From assembly GCF_011759705.1 (NCBI RefSeq), contig NZ_JAAOZF010000001.1, positions 1,876,690-1,940,689 of the forward strand: a DNA stretch of 64,000 nt, read 5' to 3'. Both the position numbers and the translations under genes were made by a program. Positions 8,951 through 17,698 of this stretch are shown here, in pieces. This DNA comes from Microbacterium ulmi. Its GTDB lineage: Bacteria; Actinomycetota; Actinomycetes; Actinomycetales; Microbacteriaceae. The stretch's first letter is position 1. The number at the start of each line of letters is the position of its first letter. Under the pieces are notes generated by a model. The model made no database searches and was not told the origin of the DNA. It worked only from the letters and a program-made list of their open reading frames with translations.

Positions 8951-9735
8951 CCGTCCCCGCCATCGCCGTGACCGAGCCCGTCGGGGCGGCACGCGGGCCG
9001 CTCGTGCTGCTCGGCCCGTCGCTGGGCACGTCGACGATCCTGTGGGGGAAGGTCGTGCCGCTCCTCGCCGAGAGGTGCCGCGTGGCGGCATGGGACCTCC
9101 CGGGGCACGGGGCGTCGCCGCCGGTGAGCGCTCCGTTCACGGTGGGCGAGCTCGCGGACGCCGTCGCCGCGGCCGCCGCCGGTCTCGGCGCAGACCGCGT
9201 CCGCTACGCCGGCGTGTCGCTCGGCGGCGCCACGGGACTCGAGCTCATGCTGCGGCATCCGGCCCTCGTCTCGGCCGCCGCGGTCATCGCGTCGGGGGCG
9301 CAGCTCGGCGATCCCGCGTCGTGGGCCGAGCGCGCCGCGAAGGTGCGCGTCGTCAGCACCTCCAGCGTCATCATCGCGTCGGCGCAGCGCTGGTTCGCGC
9401 CCGAGTCGATCCAGCGCGAGCCGGAGCTGGCGGGAAGGCTCCTGCACGCGCTGCAGGACGCCGACGACGAGAGCTATGCGCTGTGCTGCGAGGCGCTCGC
9501 CGCTTTCGATGTCCGGGACCGGCTCGGCGAGATCGAGCCGCCGACGCTCGCCCTGTGGGGGCAGTACGACGAGGTCGCCCCCGAGGCGAAGTCCGCACAG
9601 ATCGCGGCGGGCGTCCGGCGCGGCGCCGTCGGGTGCATCGCAGGGGCGTCGCATCTGCCGCCCGCCGAGCAGCCGCAGGCCGTCGCCGACGCGCTGCTCG
9701 CGTTCTTCGACTCCAAGGAGAGGACCACACCATGA
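8947..9735 (+). CDS. pcaD: 3-oxoadipate enol-lactonase
   Basis: PcaD hydrolyses 3-oxoadipate enol-lactone to 3-oxoadipate. The 262-residue alpha/beta hydrolase shows the oxyanion segment LGPSLGTSTILWG, the elbow GVSLGG with the nucleophile Ser, the acid near LWGQYDEVAP and the His in GASHLPPAEQP. In many actinobacteria pcaD is fused to pcaC as pcaL; here the two are separate genes overlapping by four bases (ATGA). The GTG start overlaps the pcaB stop. Confidence 0.93.
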   Translation: MTVPAIAVTEPVGAARGPLVLLGPSLGTSTILWGKVVPLLAERCRVAAWDLPGHGASPPVSAPFTVGELADAVAAAAAGLGADRVRYAGVSLGGATGLELMLRHPALVSAAAVIASGAQLGDPASWAERAAKVRVVSTSSVIIASAQRWFAPESIQREPELAGRLLHALQDADDESYALCCEALAAFDVRDRLGEIEPPTLALWGQYDEVAPEAKSAQIAAGVRRGAVGCIAGASHLPPAEQPQAVADALLAFFDSKERTTP

Positions 9736-10127
9736 CCACGAACGAAGGCCTGTCCGATGCCGAGCGCTGGGAGCAGGGGATGTCGCTGCGGCGGGTCGTG
9801 CTCGGCGGCGAGCACGTCGACAGCTCGATCGCGGAGACGACAGACCTGACCGCGGACTTCCAGGACTTCATCACACGGGTCGCGTGGGGGGACGTCTGGT
9901 CCAGGCCCGGGCTCGACAGGAGGTCGCGCTCCATCGCCGTCCTGTCGTCGCTCATCGCACTCGGCCACCACGACGAGCTCGCCATGCATCTGCGCGCCGC
10001 GCTGCGCAACGGCCTCTCGGCGGGGGAGATCACGGAGGTCATCCTGCAGTCGGCGGTCTATGCGGGCCTGCCGGCCGCGAACTCGGCGTTCCGCATCGCG
10101 AACGAGGTGCTCCGCGAGGACGACTGA
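9732..10127 (+). CDS. pcaC: 4-carboxymuconolactone decarboxylase
   Basis: PcaC decarboxylates 4-carboxymuconolactone to the enol-lactone used by PcaD. The 131-residue AhpD-like protein carries RSRSIAVLSSLIALGHHDELAM and EITEVILQSAVYAGLPAANSA, typical of the carboxymuconolactone decarboxylase family; it lacks the redox CxxC of AhpD. The ATG overlaps the pcaD stop and AAGGAGAGGA precedes it. Last gene of the operon. Confidence 0.95.
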   Translation: MTTNEGLSDAERWEQGMSLRRVVLGGEHVDSSIAETTDLTADFQDFITRVAWGDVWSRPGLDRRSRSIAVLSSLIALGHHDELAMHLRAALRNGLSAGEITEVILQSAVYAGLPAANSAFRIANEVLREDD

Positions 10128-10342
10128 GCGCGGCGCGAGCCCCCGCGGCGCGGTGCGCTCGACGCCGGCGGGGCCGAGCGGGAGCTCATGCCGTGGGGGA
10201 CCTCGCCGAGGGGATCCGGGCGCCGGGAGCCGGCAGCGCACGACCACGCGGATCGGATCGGCCAGGCGTCCGCGCGGTGCCGCGGCGACCGCACATCCGT
10301 GCACGACGGTTGCGGCGGGCCGTCCACGGCAGCACGATGATG
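10128..10342. other. Intergenic stretch after pcaC, no gene seen
   Basis: The spacer between pcaC and the cupin gene is 288 bases. This first part holds no credible reading frame on either strand and no strong hairpin. A TTGCGG at 10310-10315 could be a weak -35 box for the cupin gene. Confidence 0.5.
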
Positions 10343-10356
10343 TGAATCATGATTCA
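10343..10356. promoter_or_regulatory. 14-bp perfect palindrome, operator candidate for cupin gene
   Basis: TGAATCATGATTCA is its own reverse complement. It is AT-rich in a GC-rich spacer and lies 59 bases before the cupin ATG. The form fits a homodimeric repressor (GntR, MarR or similar). It differs from the TACGTA sites further right, so a different regulator is likely. Confidence 0.55.
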
Positions 10357-10415
10357 GTCGACCGGCGCGGTCGGCCACCTCGCGGCGATCGCCGCGTCGC
10401 TGAGAAGGGACTCAC

Positions 10416-10826
10416 ATGCCGACGGTGATCAAGTTCGACGAGATCGAGGTCCTGGACAGAGGCGGAGCGGTCAGGACCTGGCCCCTCATCACGTCGCACT
10501 CGACGGGCGGCGCGGCCAAGGTCGCGACGGGGATGAGCGTCTATCCGGTCGGCGCGGGGGCGCCGCTGCACGCGCACAACTGCGACGAGCAGGTGCTGAT
10601 CCTCGAGGGGGATGGGTTCGTCGAGGTCGAGGGCGAGCGCACGTCGCTGACGCAGTGGGACACCGCGTACGTCGAGGCGGGAACGTTCCACCGCTACCAC
10701 AACACGGGCGAGGTCCCGATGAAGATCCTCTGGATCTACAACCGTCCCGACGTGACGCGCACGTTCGCCGACACCGGCATCACGGTCGAGCACCTCACGC
10801 CCGAGGACCAGATGGGGGGCCGCTGA
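10416..10826 (+). CDS. Cupin-domain protein
   Basis: This 136-residue protein is a single small cupin barrel. Motif 1 is PLHAHNCDEQVLILEGDG (two His and a Glu as metal ligands) and motif 2 is around DTAYVEAGTFHRYHNTG. Such proteins are metal-dependent enzymes or sensors; the substrate cannot be told. It stands alone after the palindrome at 10343 and before the MFS gene. It may belong with the following catabolic regulon or with the pca operon; the separate operator suggests its own control. Confidence 0.8.
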   Translation: MPTVIKFDEIEVLDRGGAVRTWPLITSHSTGGAAKVATGMSVYPVGAGAPLHAHNCDEQVLILEGDGFVEVEGERTSLTQWDTAYVEAGTFHRYHNTGEVPMKILWIYNRPDVTRTFADTGITVEHLTPEDQMGGR

Positions 10827-10856
10827 CCGGGGTATCGCGACGAGGAGCCGAGCCGC

Positions 10857-10876
10857 TATCCTCTGAATACGTATTC
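10857..10876 (+). promoter_or_regulatory. -10 box plus LacI-type operator before MFS gene
   Basis: TATCCT at 10857-10862 resembles a -10 box. Two bases later comes GAATACGTATTC (10865-10876), a perfect 12-bp palindrome with a central CG, the usual centre of LacI-family operators. The same TATCCT-operator order recurs at 12286, and GAATACGTATTC recurs at 24430. A repressor bound here would block transcription of the MFS gene at 11046. The -35 region is weak. Confidence 0.6.
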
Positions 10877-11045
10877 GGCGTGAATCGCCCGCGGACGACG
10901 AGAGGATGGCGAGGATGCCACACGAGCCGGATCTCAGCCCACGCGCACTCTCCGCGCCGCGGTGCGCCGTCCGCGTGACCGCGGCGCCGCATCACGATGG
11001 CGCCGGCGGCGCGCCGGTCGGCTGGCTCGCGCCGGTCGAAGAGAG

Positions 11046-12227
11046 GTGAACCCGCCCGCGCACCGTCCGGGCGAGTCCGGCTATCGACGACTGGTCGCGG
11101 CGCTGTTCTTCGCGGGCTTCGCGACGTTCGCCCAGAACTATGACGCGCAGGCAGTCCTCCCGCAGCTCGTCGAGGAGTACGGCGTCTCTCCGGCGACCGC
11201 CGCGCTGACGGTGTCGGCGACGACGCTCGGCATCGCCGTCGCCGTGTTGCCCTGGTCGCACATCGCCGACCGCGTAGGGCGCGTGCGGACGATGAAGGTG
11301 TCGATCCTGAGCGCGTCGGTCATCGGCCTGATGACGCCCTTGGCGCCGACCTTCGAGGCCCTCATCGCGTTGCGGTTCGCGCTCGGCTGCGTGCTCGCGG
11401 CGCTGCCGGCGATCGCGATGGCCTATCTCGCGGAAGAGATCGACCGGGCCCACATCACGGCGACGGCGAGCACGTTCGTGGCGGGCAACTCCATCGGAGG
11501 GCTCATCGGACGCGTTCTCGCGGGGACGATCGGCGAGGCATACGGCTGGCACGCGGGCATCGGCGCCGTCGCCGTCCTCACGCTGATCTCAGGGATCGTC
11601 TTCGTCTTCGTCGTCCCCGCGCCGCGTGGGTTCACCCCTGCGCCGCTGACTGTGCGGCAGCTCACGCGCCGCGTGATCGTGAACCTCGCGAACCCCCGGC
11701 TGCGCAGCCTGTACGTGCAGGGGCTGCTGTTCATGGGAGCCATCACGTCGATGTACAACTACGTGGGCTTCCGCCTGCAGACGCCGCCGCTGGACGTCTC
11801 GCCCCGCGCGACGAACTACGTCTTCGTCGTCTTCGCCCTCGGCGCCGTCGCGACCGCGGTCTCCGGCAGGTTCGCGGCACGCGTCGGCAGGAGGCGCGTC
11901 ATCCTCATGGGCCATGCGCTCCTGCTCGTGGGAGCGCTCCTCACCCTCTGCGACGGCGTCGCCTGGGTCGTCGTCGGGCTCGCGCTGTTCACGATCGGGA
12001 CGTTCTCCGGCCACGCGATGGCGTCGGGTCTGGTCGGACAGGTCGCGGAGTCGGGCCGGGCGCAGGCGACGGCGCTCTATCAGCTGCTCTCGCAGACTGG
12101 GTCGGCCACGATCGGATGGCTGCTGGGGGTCGTCTTCGGCGCCGTGGGCTGGGGCGGCGTGGTCTTCGCGCTCGCGGCCTGCGCCGTCGCCGCGGCACTG
12201 GCCCTTCGCCCGCTGGGTCGCGTCTAG
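11046..12227 (+). CDS. MFS transporter
   Basis: This protein of about 393 residues has 12 predicted membrane segments in two halves and the MFS loop 2-3 signature HIADRVGRVRTM. The start of the mature fold, FFAGFATFAQNYDAQAVLPQL, resembles the YnfM/CynX-like branch of small-solute transporters. The GTG at 11046 is chosen as the closest start before the first membrane helix; the Shine-Dalgarno is weak and the true start could differ slightly. With its TACGTA operator it probably moves a substrate or by-product of the 12350-22270 operon across the membrane. Confidence 0.85.
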   Translation: MNPPAHRPGESGYRRLVAALFFAGFATFAQNYDAQAVLPQLVEEYGVSPATAALTVSATTLGIAVAVLPWSHIADRVGRVRTMKVSILSASVIGLMTPLAPTFEALIALRFALGCVLAALPAIAMAYLAEEIDRAHITATASTFVAGNSIGGLIGRVLAGTIGEAYGWHAGIGAVAVLTLISGIVFVFVVPAPRGFTPAPLTVRQLTRRVIVNLANPRLRSLYVQGLLFMGAITSMYNYVGFRLQTPPLDVSPRATNYVFVVFALGAVATAVSGRFAARVGRRRVILMGHALLLVGALLTLCDGVAWVVVGLALFTIGTFSGHAMASGLVGQVAESGRAQATALYQLLSQTGSATIGWLLGVVFGAVGWGGVVFALAACAVAAALALRPLGRV

Positions 12228-12285
12228 GCTCCCCGGCATCCGAGACCGCTCGTCATCGGAGGTGCGCGGAGGGGTCGGGATCAGG

Positions 12286-12303
12286 TATCCTGCATACGTA
12301 TTC
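12286..12303 (+). promoter_or_regulatory. -10 box plus LacI-type operator before CoA-transferase operon
   Basis: TATCCT at 12286-12291 is followed at once by GCATACGTATTC (12292-12303), identical to the 10865 and 24430 sites except for one outer base. Transcription would begin inside or just after the palindrome, 47-60 bases before the CoA-transferase ATG. The arrangement is that of a repressor site over the start point. Confidence 0.6.
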
Positions 12304-12349
12304 GTAAACGGGATGACTCGTTGCAACGGGGCAGAGGAGAGTCGCAGGA

Positions 12350-13579
12350 ATGGCAACCACCGCCAACTCGCAGAACACCGACAGGCCGATCGGCCCACTC
12401 GCGGGGATCGTCGTCCTCGACCTGACGCGGGTCTTCTCCGGGCCCTTCGCCGCTCAGCTGCTGGGCGACCTCGGCGCGGACGTGATCAAGGTGGAGCGCC
12501 TCGGCCGCGGCGACGAGAGCCGTGACTACGGCGTCGACGAGGGCGAGGTCGGCCCGGGCGCCCCGTTCCTCGCGCACAACCGGAACAAGCGGAGCATCGC
12601 CATCGACGCGAAGTCGACGGAAGGCCGCGACGTCATCAGGAGGCTCGCCGCCCGCGCCGACATCCTGCTGCACAACTTCCGTGTCGGCGTCATGGAGCGG
12701 CTGGGCCTGTCCTACGAGGAGCTGTCGCGCGAGAACCCCGGACTCATCTATGCCTCGATCTCGGGGTTCGGCTCGAAGGGACGCATGGCGAGGCGCGCCG
12801 CGAACGATCTGTCCATCCAGTCGTTCAGCGGACTTCTCGCGATCACGGGTGAGGCCGACGGGGGGCCCGTGCGCAATCCCTCGTCCGTCGCCGATCTCAC
12901 GGCGGGAATGTACGCGACCGTCGGCGTGCTCGCCGCCCTCCACCATCGCGACGTGACGGGCAGGGGCCAGCAGGTCGCGACATCGATGCTCGGCGGGCAG
13001 CTGAACTACATCAACCACTTCCTCACGGACTACTGGCTCACGGGGCGTCTCCCTGGGCGCTGGGGCACCGCGAACCGGCTCGGCCTGCCCAACGAGGCAT
13101 TCCCGACATCGGACGGCTGGGTGTGCATCACCTCGGCGAACGACGACATGTGGCACCGCTGCGCCGCCGGCCTCGGCATCCCCGAGGCGGGGACGGACCC
13201 GCGGTTCGCGACGCTCAAGGATCGCTACGCCAACCGGACGGACCTCGTCGAGCTGCTGAGGTCCACGACCGTCCGGTTCACGTCTGCGGAAGTCCTCGAG
13301 CGGATGGAGAAGGCCGGGGTCCCGTGCGTGCCCGTCAACGACATCCCCGACATCGCGAGCGATCCCATCCTCGAGGAGATCGATGCGTATGTGGACATGC
13401 CGGCTCCCGGAGGGCGCGTCGCGCGGCTCATCCAGACGCCCCTCGAGTTCTCCGACACGCCCGTCACCGCGCGGCTCGCCCCGCCTGCGCTCGCCGCGCA
13501 CACGGACGCCGTGCTGGCCGAGGCCGGATACGACGAGCAGGCCGTCCAGGAGCTCCGCGCCGTCGGGGCGATCGCCTGA
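12350..13579 (+). CDS. Family III CoA-transferase (CaiB/BaiF)
   Basis: This 409-residue enzyme should move CoA between two acids, activating the substrate of the pathway. The N-terminal PLAGIVVLDLTRVFSGPFA and the LGADVIKVER strand are hallmarks; the Asp in ASSVADLTAGMYA-type context (here SSVADLTAGMYATVG) is the expected catalytic residue. AGAGGAGAG precedes the ATG. It leads an operon of SDR, Hyi-like isomerase, thioesterase, four hot-dog proteins and an ABC importer, so the acid is probably imported and degraded as its CoA ester. The acid itself is unknown. Confidence 0.9.
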   Translation: MATTANSQNTDRPIGPLAGIVVLDLTRVFSGPFAAQLLGDLGADVIKVERLGRGDESRDYGVDEGEVGPGAPFLAHNRNKRSIAIDAKSTEGRDVIRRLAARADILLHNFRVGVMERLGLSYEELSRENPGLIYASISGFGSKGRMARRAANDLSIQSFSGLLAITGEADGGPVRNPSSVADLTAGMYATVGVLAALHHRDVTGRGQQVATSMLGGQLNYINHFLTDYWLTGRLPGRWGTANRLGLPNEAFPTSDGWVCITSANDDMWHRCAAGLGIPEAGTDPRFATLKDRYANRTDLVELLRSTTVRFTSAEVLERMEKAGVPCVPVNDIPDIASDPILEEIDAYVDMPAPGGRVARLIQTPLEFSDTPVTARLAPPALAAHTDAVLAEAGYDEQAVQELRAVGAIA

Positions 13580-13610
13580 CCCGCAGCGGACCGAACGAAG
13601 GGAGAGCGAA

Positions 13611-14333
13611 GTGCTCAAGGACTATGTCGTCGCGATCACGGGAGCCAGTGCAGGCATCGGTGCCGCCACAGCGAGAGAGCTCGCGGGTCTCGGCGCCCGC
13701 GTCGTGCTCGGCGCACGCAGGATCGATCGGCTCGCCGAGCTCGTCGCCGAGCTCGGCGAGGATCGCGCGCTGGCCGTCGAGATGGACGTGCGCAACCCCG
13801 CCGACGCCGAGCGACTCGTGCAGGCGGCCGTCGACAGGTTCGGCCGGCTGGACGGCCTCGTCGCGAACGCGGGGATCGGCTACTACGGCAGCATCCTCGA
13901 CCACGACGACGAGACGCTGGGCGAGATGCTCGAGGTCAACGTCGCCGGGACGGTCTGGCCCGTGCGCGCCGCGGTGCGGCGCCTGCTCCCGCAGGGCTCA
14001 GGGGATGTCGTGATCGTCAGCTCCGTCGCGGGAACGACGGCTCGTGGAAACGAGGCCGTGTACGCCGCAACCAAGCACGCGCAGATCGGCCTCGCGCAGG
14101 GTCTGGATCGCGAGCTGTTCACGAAGGGCATCCGGGTCACCGCCGTGTGTCCCGGCGGCGTCGTGACGGAGTTCGCGATGCAGCCGGGCGGAGGCCGCAC
14201 GTCCACCTCGCCGCAGCTCAAGGACATGCTCCAGGCCGACGACGTCGCGCGCGCGATCGGGTTCGTCCTGCAGCAGCCGCGTACGATGCGCACACTCATC
14301 CACCGGCTGCGCGGCGCCACCGAAGAGGAGTGA
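13611..14333 (+). CDS. SDR-family NAD(P)-dependent oxidoreductase
   Basis: This 240-residue short-chain dehydrogenase shows the dinucleotide motif TGASAGIGAATA, the NAG motif (LVANAG) and the catalytic YxxxK in YAATKHAQ with a preceding Ser (VSSVAGT). SDRs of this size oxidise hydroxy groups, for example on 3-hydroxyacyl-CoA or on small alcohols. The GTG start at 13611 has AAGGGAGAG just upstream. It lies 31 bases after the CoA-transferase in the same operon and may carry out the oxidation step after a MaoC hydration. Confidence 0.9.
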   Translation: MLKDYVVAITGASAGIGAATARELAGLGARVVLGARRIDRLAELVAELGEDRALAVEMDVRNPADAERLVQAAVDRFGRLDGLVANAGIGYYGSILDHDDETLGEMLEVNVAGTVWPVRAAVRRLLPQGSGDVVIVSSVAGTTARGNEAVYAATKHAQIGLAQGLDRELFTKGIRVTAVCPGGVVTEFAMQPGGGRTSTSPQLKDMLQADDVARAIGFVLQQPRTMRTLIHRLRGATEEE

Positions 14334-14378
14334 CGACGTGCCAGGTCCATCCCGCCGATCGCGTATCCGCGCGGCGGC

Positions 14379-15260
14379 ATGATCGACGTCGGGTGGCCGG
14401 CCGAGCGACTCAGCGGCAACATCTCGACGCTGTACCGCGCCCTTCCGCTGCGGGAACGGCCGGACGCCGCAGCGGCGGACGGGTTCGCACACATCGAGAC
14501 GTGGTGGCCGTTCGCGCCGGACGAGACGCCCTCGTCGGGTGACGTCGAGCGCTTCGGCCTCGCGGTCGAGCGGGCGGGCGTGCAGGTGGCGAGCCTGGGA
14601 TTCTCCTCGGGCTCGCGTGCGGACGGAGAGCGGGGTCTGCCTGCGCTGTTCTGCGGGCGCGACCGCCTCGGACGGCATGCGCCGATCGCTCTCGACCTCG
14701 CCGAGCGTGTGGGGTGCTCGCTCCTGAATCTTCTCTACGGCCGTCGCGACCCACGCGTCGAGCTCGCCGAGCAGCGCAATCAGGCGGACGACGCCGTCGC
14801 GTTCGTCGCCGAGAAGGCGGCCGAGCGTGGCATGCGGGTCATGGTGGAGCCGCTGTCGCGCAGCGACGGTCCGGGGTACCTCGTGTCGTCGGTCAGCGAG
14901 GCGATCGCCGTGTGCGCGTCGGTCGAAGCCAGGTGCGGAGTTCCGATCGGCATCTGCTTCGACGTGTTCCAGCTGTACCCGCAGGAGGCCGACCTGGCCG
15001 TGTCGGCAGCGCGCGCCCTCCCGTGGATACGGCACGTTCAGCTCGCCGACTGGCCAGGCCGGCGCCCGCCGGGGACGGGCGAGATCGACATCCCCGCTGT
15101 GCTGGCAGCCCTGGGGACCGGTGGATACCGCGGGCTCGTCGGGCTCGAGTACATCCCCGAGGCGCCGGACCCGTCAGACCCCGCCGCTGCGGCGGCGGAC
15201 AGAGGCCACATGAACGGCACGAGGAGAAGAGACGATGAAAGAACCCCTGGTGATGGGTGA
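14379..15260 (+). CDS. TIM-barrel isomerase, hydroxypyruvate isomerase-like
   Basis: This 293-residue protein belongs to the xylose-isomerase-like/AP endonuclease 2 TIM-barrel family. The segment HVQLADWPGRRPPGTGEIDI followed by YRGLVGLEYIP matches the C-terminal active-site region of hydroxypyruvate isomerase (Hyi). MVEPLS and GICFDVFQLY carry likely metal ligands. Hyi interconverts hydroxypyruvate and tartronate semialdehyde, but close relatives act on other keto-polyols. The 3' end overlaps the next gene by 26 bases. No strong Shine-Dalgarno is visible before ATG 14379. Confidence 0.8.
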   Translation: MIDVGWPAERLSGNISTLYRALPLRERPDAAAADGFAHIETWWPFAPDETPSSGDVERFGLAVERAGVQVASLGFSSGSRADGERGLPALFCGRDRLGRHAPIALDLAERVGCSLLNLLYGRRDPRVELAEQRNQADDAVAFVAEKAAERGMRVMVEPLSRSDGPGYLVSSVSEAIAVCASVEARCGVPIGICFDVFQLYPQEADLAVSAARALPWIRHVQLADWPGRRPPGTGEIDIPAVLAALGTGGYRGLVGLEYIPEAPDPSDPAAAAADRGHMNGTRRRDDERTPGDG

Positions 15261-16065
15261 GTCCGCGCTCGAGCGCGACTCGAGGCTCCGGCAGGTGGAC
15301 GACGGCGTGCTCGAAGGCGAGGTCTCGCTGGGCTGGTGCATCGGGGACGCCGCGAACGGCGGGTATGCCCTCTCGCTCGGACTGCGAGCGCTCGCAGCAG
15401 TCCTCCCCCTCCCCGATCCGCTGTCGTCGACGGCGCACTACGTGCGTCCGCTCGCACACGGCCCCGTGCGTATCGAGGTGGAGACGATGCGGATCGGGCG
15501 GACGCTGGCCCGAGGCGTCGCCCGGATGCTTCAGGACGGCGACGAGTGCGTGCGGGTCATCGCGGTCTTTGGGACCCTTCCGCAGGTCCCGGCCGAGCCG
15601 CTCTACGCCGAGCCGTGCGACATCCTTCTCGCTCCGATCGCCGACTGCACACCCCTCGTGCTGAACACGCCCGGGGGACTGACGGCGCACGTGCGCGCCC
15701 GCTTCGACACGCGGTACGACCCGGGTTCGGTGGGGTGGGCGCGGGGCACTCCGACCGGCAGACCGGTGCTGTCTGCGTGGGTGCGGGCCGAGGACGGCTC
15801 CGAGCCCGACAGGTTCCTTCTGCCTGTCGTGGCGGATGCCCTGCCCTGCACGGCATTCGACCTGGCCGTCGAGCAGCGCGTGCTCACGGTCGAGCTGACC
15901 GTGCACCAGCGTGCCGTGCCGGCGCCGGGGTGGCTCGCGTGCTCGTACCGCTCGAGGCTCGTCGCCGACGGCTTCATGGAGGAGGACGGCGAGTTCTGGG
16001 ACTCGACGGGCCGACTCGTGGGGATGTCGCGCCAGCTGGCGATTCTGCCTCGACAGAACCCTTGA
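15235..16065 (+). CDS. Acyl-CoA thioesterase-like double hot-dog protein
   Basis: The 276 residues look like two fused hot-dog folds of the TesB/PaaI-like type: an N-terminal GEVSLGWCIGDAANGGYALS with the AxGGY-type turn, and STAHYVRPLAHGPVRIEVE, typical of the first thioesterase domain. It probably hydrolyses an acyl-CoA, releasing CoA. The start overlaps the previous gene and GAGGAGAAGAGACG precedes the ATG. Its stop codon overlaps the -35 box of the next promoter. Function is inferred from fold and context. Confidence 0.75.
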   Translation: MKEPLVMGESALERDSRLRQVDDGVLEGEVSLGWCIGDAANGGYALSLGLRALAAVLPLPDPLSSTAHYVRPLAHGPVRIEVETMRIGRTLARGVARMLQDGDECVRVIAVFGTLPQVPAEPLYAEPCDILLAPIADCTPLVLNTPGGLTAHVRARFDTRYDPGSVGWARGTPTGRPVLSAWVRAEDGSEPDRFLLPVVADALPCTAFDLAVEQRVLTVELTVHQRAVPAPGWLACSYRSRLVADGFMEEDGEFWDSTGRLVGMSRQLAILPRQNP

Positions 16066-16105
16066 CATGGCCTGTTGACCCACCTACTGTGGGTACGTAA
16101 CCACA
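16062..16105 (+). promoter_or_regulatory. Consensus promoter with TACGTA palindrome for hot-dog/ABC genes
   Basis: TTGACA (16062-16067), 17 bases and TACTGT (16085-16090) form a near-consensus sigma-A promoter. The -10 box runs into TGTGGGTACGTAACCACA (16088-16105), an 18-bp palindrome with one mismatched pair and the same TACGTA core as the sites at 10865, 12292 and 24430. This allows separate, probably repressor-controlled, expression of the genes from 16182 on. Confidence 0.7.
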
Positions 16106-16181
16106 CGGACGGCGATCTCTCGCAAAGTCGCCGAATCAACGAGGATTCGCGGGTCTCGGGCCCGCTGAGGGGGTACTGCCG

Positions 16182-16649
16182 GTGCTGAACAAGACCATCG
16201 CAGATCTGGAACCGGGCGACGTCTTCGAACCTGTGAGATACGTACTCACCTCGTTCATGTGCGCTGTCTATGCCCACGGTGTGGAAGAGACGGCGGAGTG
16301 CTACTACTCAGACGCCAACCCGTACGGGCGTCAGCTGCGTCCACCCACGATGGTGCATGTCGACAAGCTGAGGCTGCTCGAGGCGAACTGCGACGAGGAG
16401 CGACGCATCGCCGGGATGCGCGCCGAAGCCGCGCGCATCCACTACGAGTACTCCGCCGTCCACCACTCGCCGGCGTTCGTCGGCGAGGAGATCGTCGTGA
16501 GCGGACGGATCACCGACAAGTACGTCAAGCGCGGCCGGCGGTTCCTGGCCTACGAGATCCGTATCGAGACGGCGGACGGCCGACTCGTCACGACCTACGA
16601 CGACATCACCCTGCTGGACTACGCGAAGGTCGAGGAGGCCGCGGCATGA
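16182..16649 (+). CDS. MaoC-like/FAS1-type dehydratase subunit A, copy 1
   Basis: This 155-residue single hot-dog protein resembles the N-terminal (non-catalytic or FAS1-like) half of heterodimeric MaoC hydratases. EERRIAG and ITDKYVKRGRRFLAYEI are shared with the paralogue at 17228, which has the same length. The GTG at 16182 is the start; GAGGGGG is about ten bases upstream. It overlaps the next gene by four bases (ATGA), which fits a two-subunit hydratase acting on an enoyl-CoA. Confidence 0.8.
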   Translation: MLNKTIADLEPGDVFEPVRYVLTSFMCAVYAHGVEETAECYYSDANPYGRQLRPPTMVHVDKLRLLEANCDEERRIAGMRAEAARIHYEYSAVHHSPAFVGEEIVVSGRITDKYVKRGRRFLAYEIRIETADGRLVTTYDDITLLDYAKVEEAAA

Positions 16650-17140
16650 CCACTACGATCGACATCCCCCGCTACACCGTCGGCCAGGTGCTGATCGGTC
16701 CCGTGCGCACCCTCTCGCTGCAGCGTGTCACGTGGTACAGCACGGGCCAGCTGGGAGCCGCGACCGGTGTGCCTCACGAGTTCCAGGACAACATCCACAC
16801 GAACCCCGAGTACGCCAAGGAACAAGGCCTGCCGGGCATGATCGCGGACGGGATGCACTCGACGAACTGGATCTCGTCGCTGCTGTGGGACAGCTTCGGA
16901 TACCACTACATCGAGAACGGCACGCTTCGGACGAAGTTCATCAAGCCTGTGTGGGTGCCCTCGCCGATCACGTGCAAGGCCGAGGTCACCGCGGTCGAGG
17001 ACGACGGCCCACAGCGCACGCGCTATGTGCTGTCGGTCTGGAACGAGGATGCCGAGGGCACCAAGCTCACGGTCGGCGACGCGAGCGTCGTCGTCGACGA
17101 GACGATCGCGGACATCGTGCGGCAACGCGCCGCCTCGTGA
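16646..17140 (+). CDS. MaoC-like dehydratase subunit B, copy 1
   Basis: This 164-residue hot-dog protein carries NIHTNPEYAKEQGLPGMIAD, equivalent to the hydratase-2 active-site loop of MaoC proteins. The His and Asn are kept, but the Asp five residues before the His in the usual GDxNPxH motif is Phe here, so catalysis may differ. It pairs with the 16182 product through the ATGA overlap. Together they would hydrate or dehydrate a CoA ester. Confidence 0.8.
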   Translation: MTTTIDIPRYTVGQVLIGPVRTLSLQRVTWYSTGQLGAATGVPHEFQDNIHTNPEYAKEQGLPGMIADGMHSTNWISSLLWDSFGYHYIENGTLRTKFIKPVWVPSPITCKAEVTAVEDDGPQRTRYVLSVWNEDAEGTKLTVGDASVVVDETIADIVRQRAAS

Positions 17141-17227
17141 CCGACTCGGGGCCCGGCCCGTCGGGTCCCGAGCCGATCGGCTCATCGAGAGTTCATCGTT
17201 CTGGCGATTCGGAGAAGAGAGAGCACA

Positions 17228-17698
17228 ATGCTGGACGGCTATATCAGCGACCTTGAGGCGGGGGACATCCTGCGTCCGGTCGAGTACGAACTGACGGATC
17301 TCATCGCGTCCGAGTACGCGCACGGGGTCGAGGACGCGACGGAGTTCTTCCACTCCCCGCAGAACCCGCTCGGCGGGCAGGTGCGGACCGTCACGGCGGC
17401 CCACGTCGACAAGATGCGCGTGCTCGAGGAGAGCTGCACGAAGGAGCGGCGCATCGCGGGCAACAACGCGCCGGACTGGCGCATCCACTACGAGTTCGAG
17501 GTCGAGAACTTCAGCCCGGCCTTCGTGGGCGAGCGCCTGCGGGTGACGGGGCGGGTCGTGGACGTGTACGTCAAGCGCGGAAGGCGATTCATCCAGTTCG
17601 AGTTCGAGACGAGCACCGTCGACGGCCGGAAGGTGTCGATCCTGCGCGATCGGACCCTGCTGCGCTATCAGCCCGAGACCGAAGGGACGGCAGCCTGA
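17228..17698 (+). CDS. MaoC-like/FAS1-type dehydratase subunit A, copy 2
   Basis: This 156-residue protein is a clear paralogue of the 16182 product: same start pattern (DLEAGDILRPVEYELT against DLEPGDVFEPVRYVLT), same EERRIAG-type segment and the same YVKRGRRF loop. The duplication of the whole two-gene module suggests either a second hydration step or a second substrate. It begins 87 bases after the first module, with GAGAAGAGAGA before the ATG. Confidence 0.8.
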   Translation: MLDGYISDLEAGDILRPVEYELTDLIASEYAHGVEDATEFFHSPQNPLGGQVRTVTAAHVDKMRVLEESCTKERRIAGNNAPDWRIHYEFEVENFSPAFVGERLRVTGRVVDVYVKRGRRFIQFEFETSTVDGRKVSILRDRTLLRYQPETEGTAA

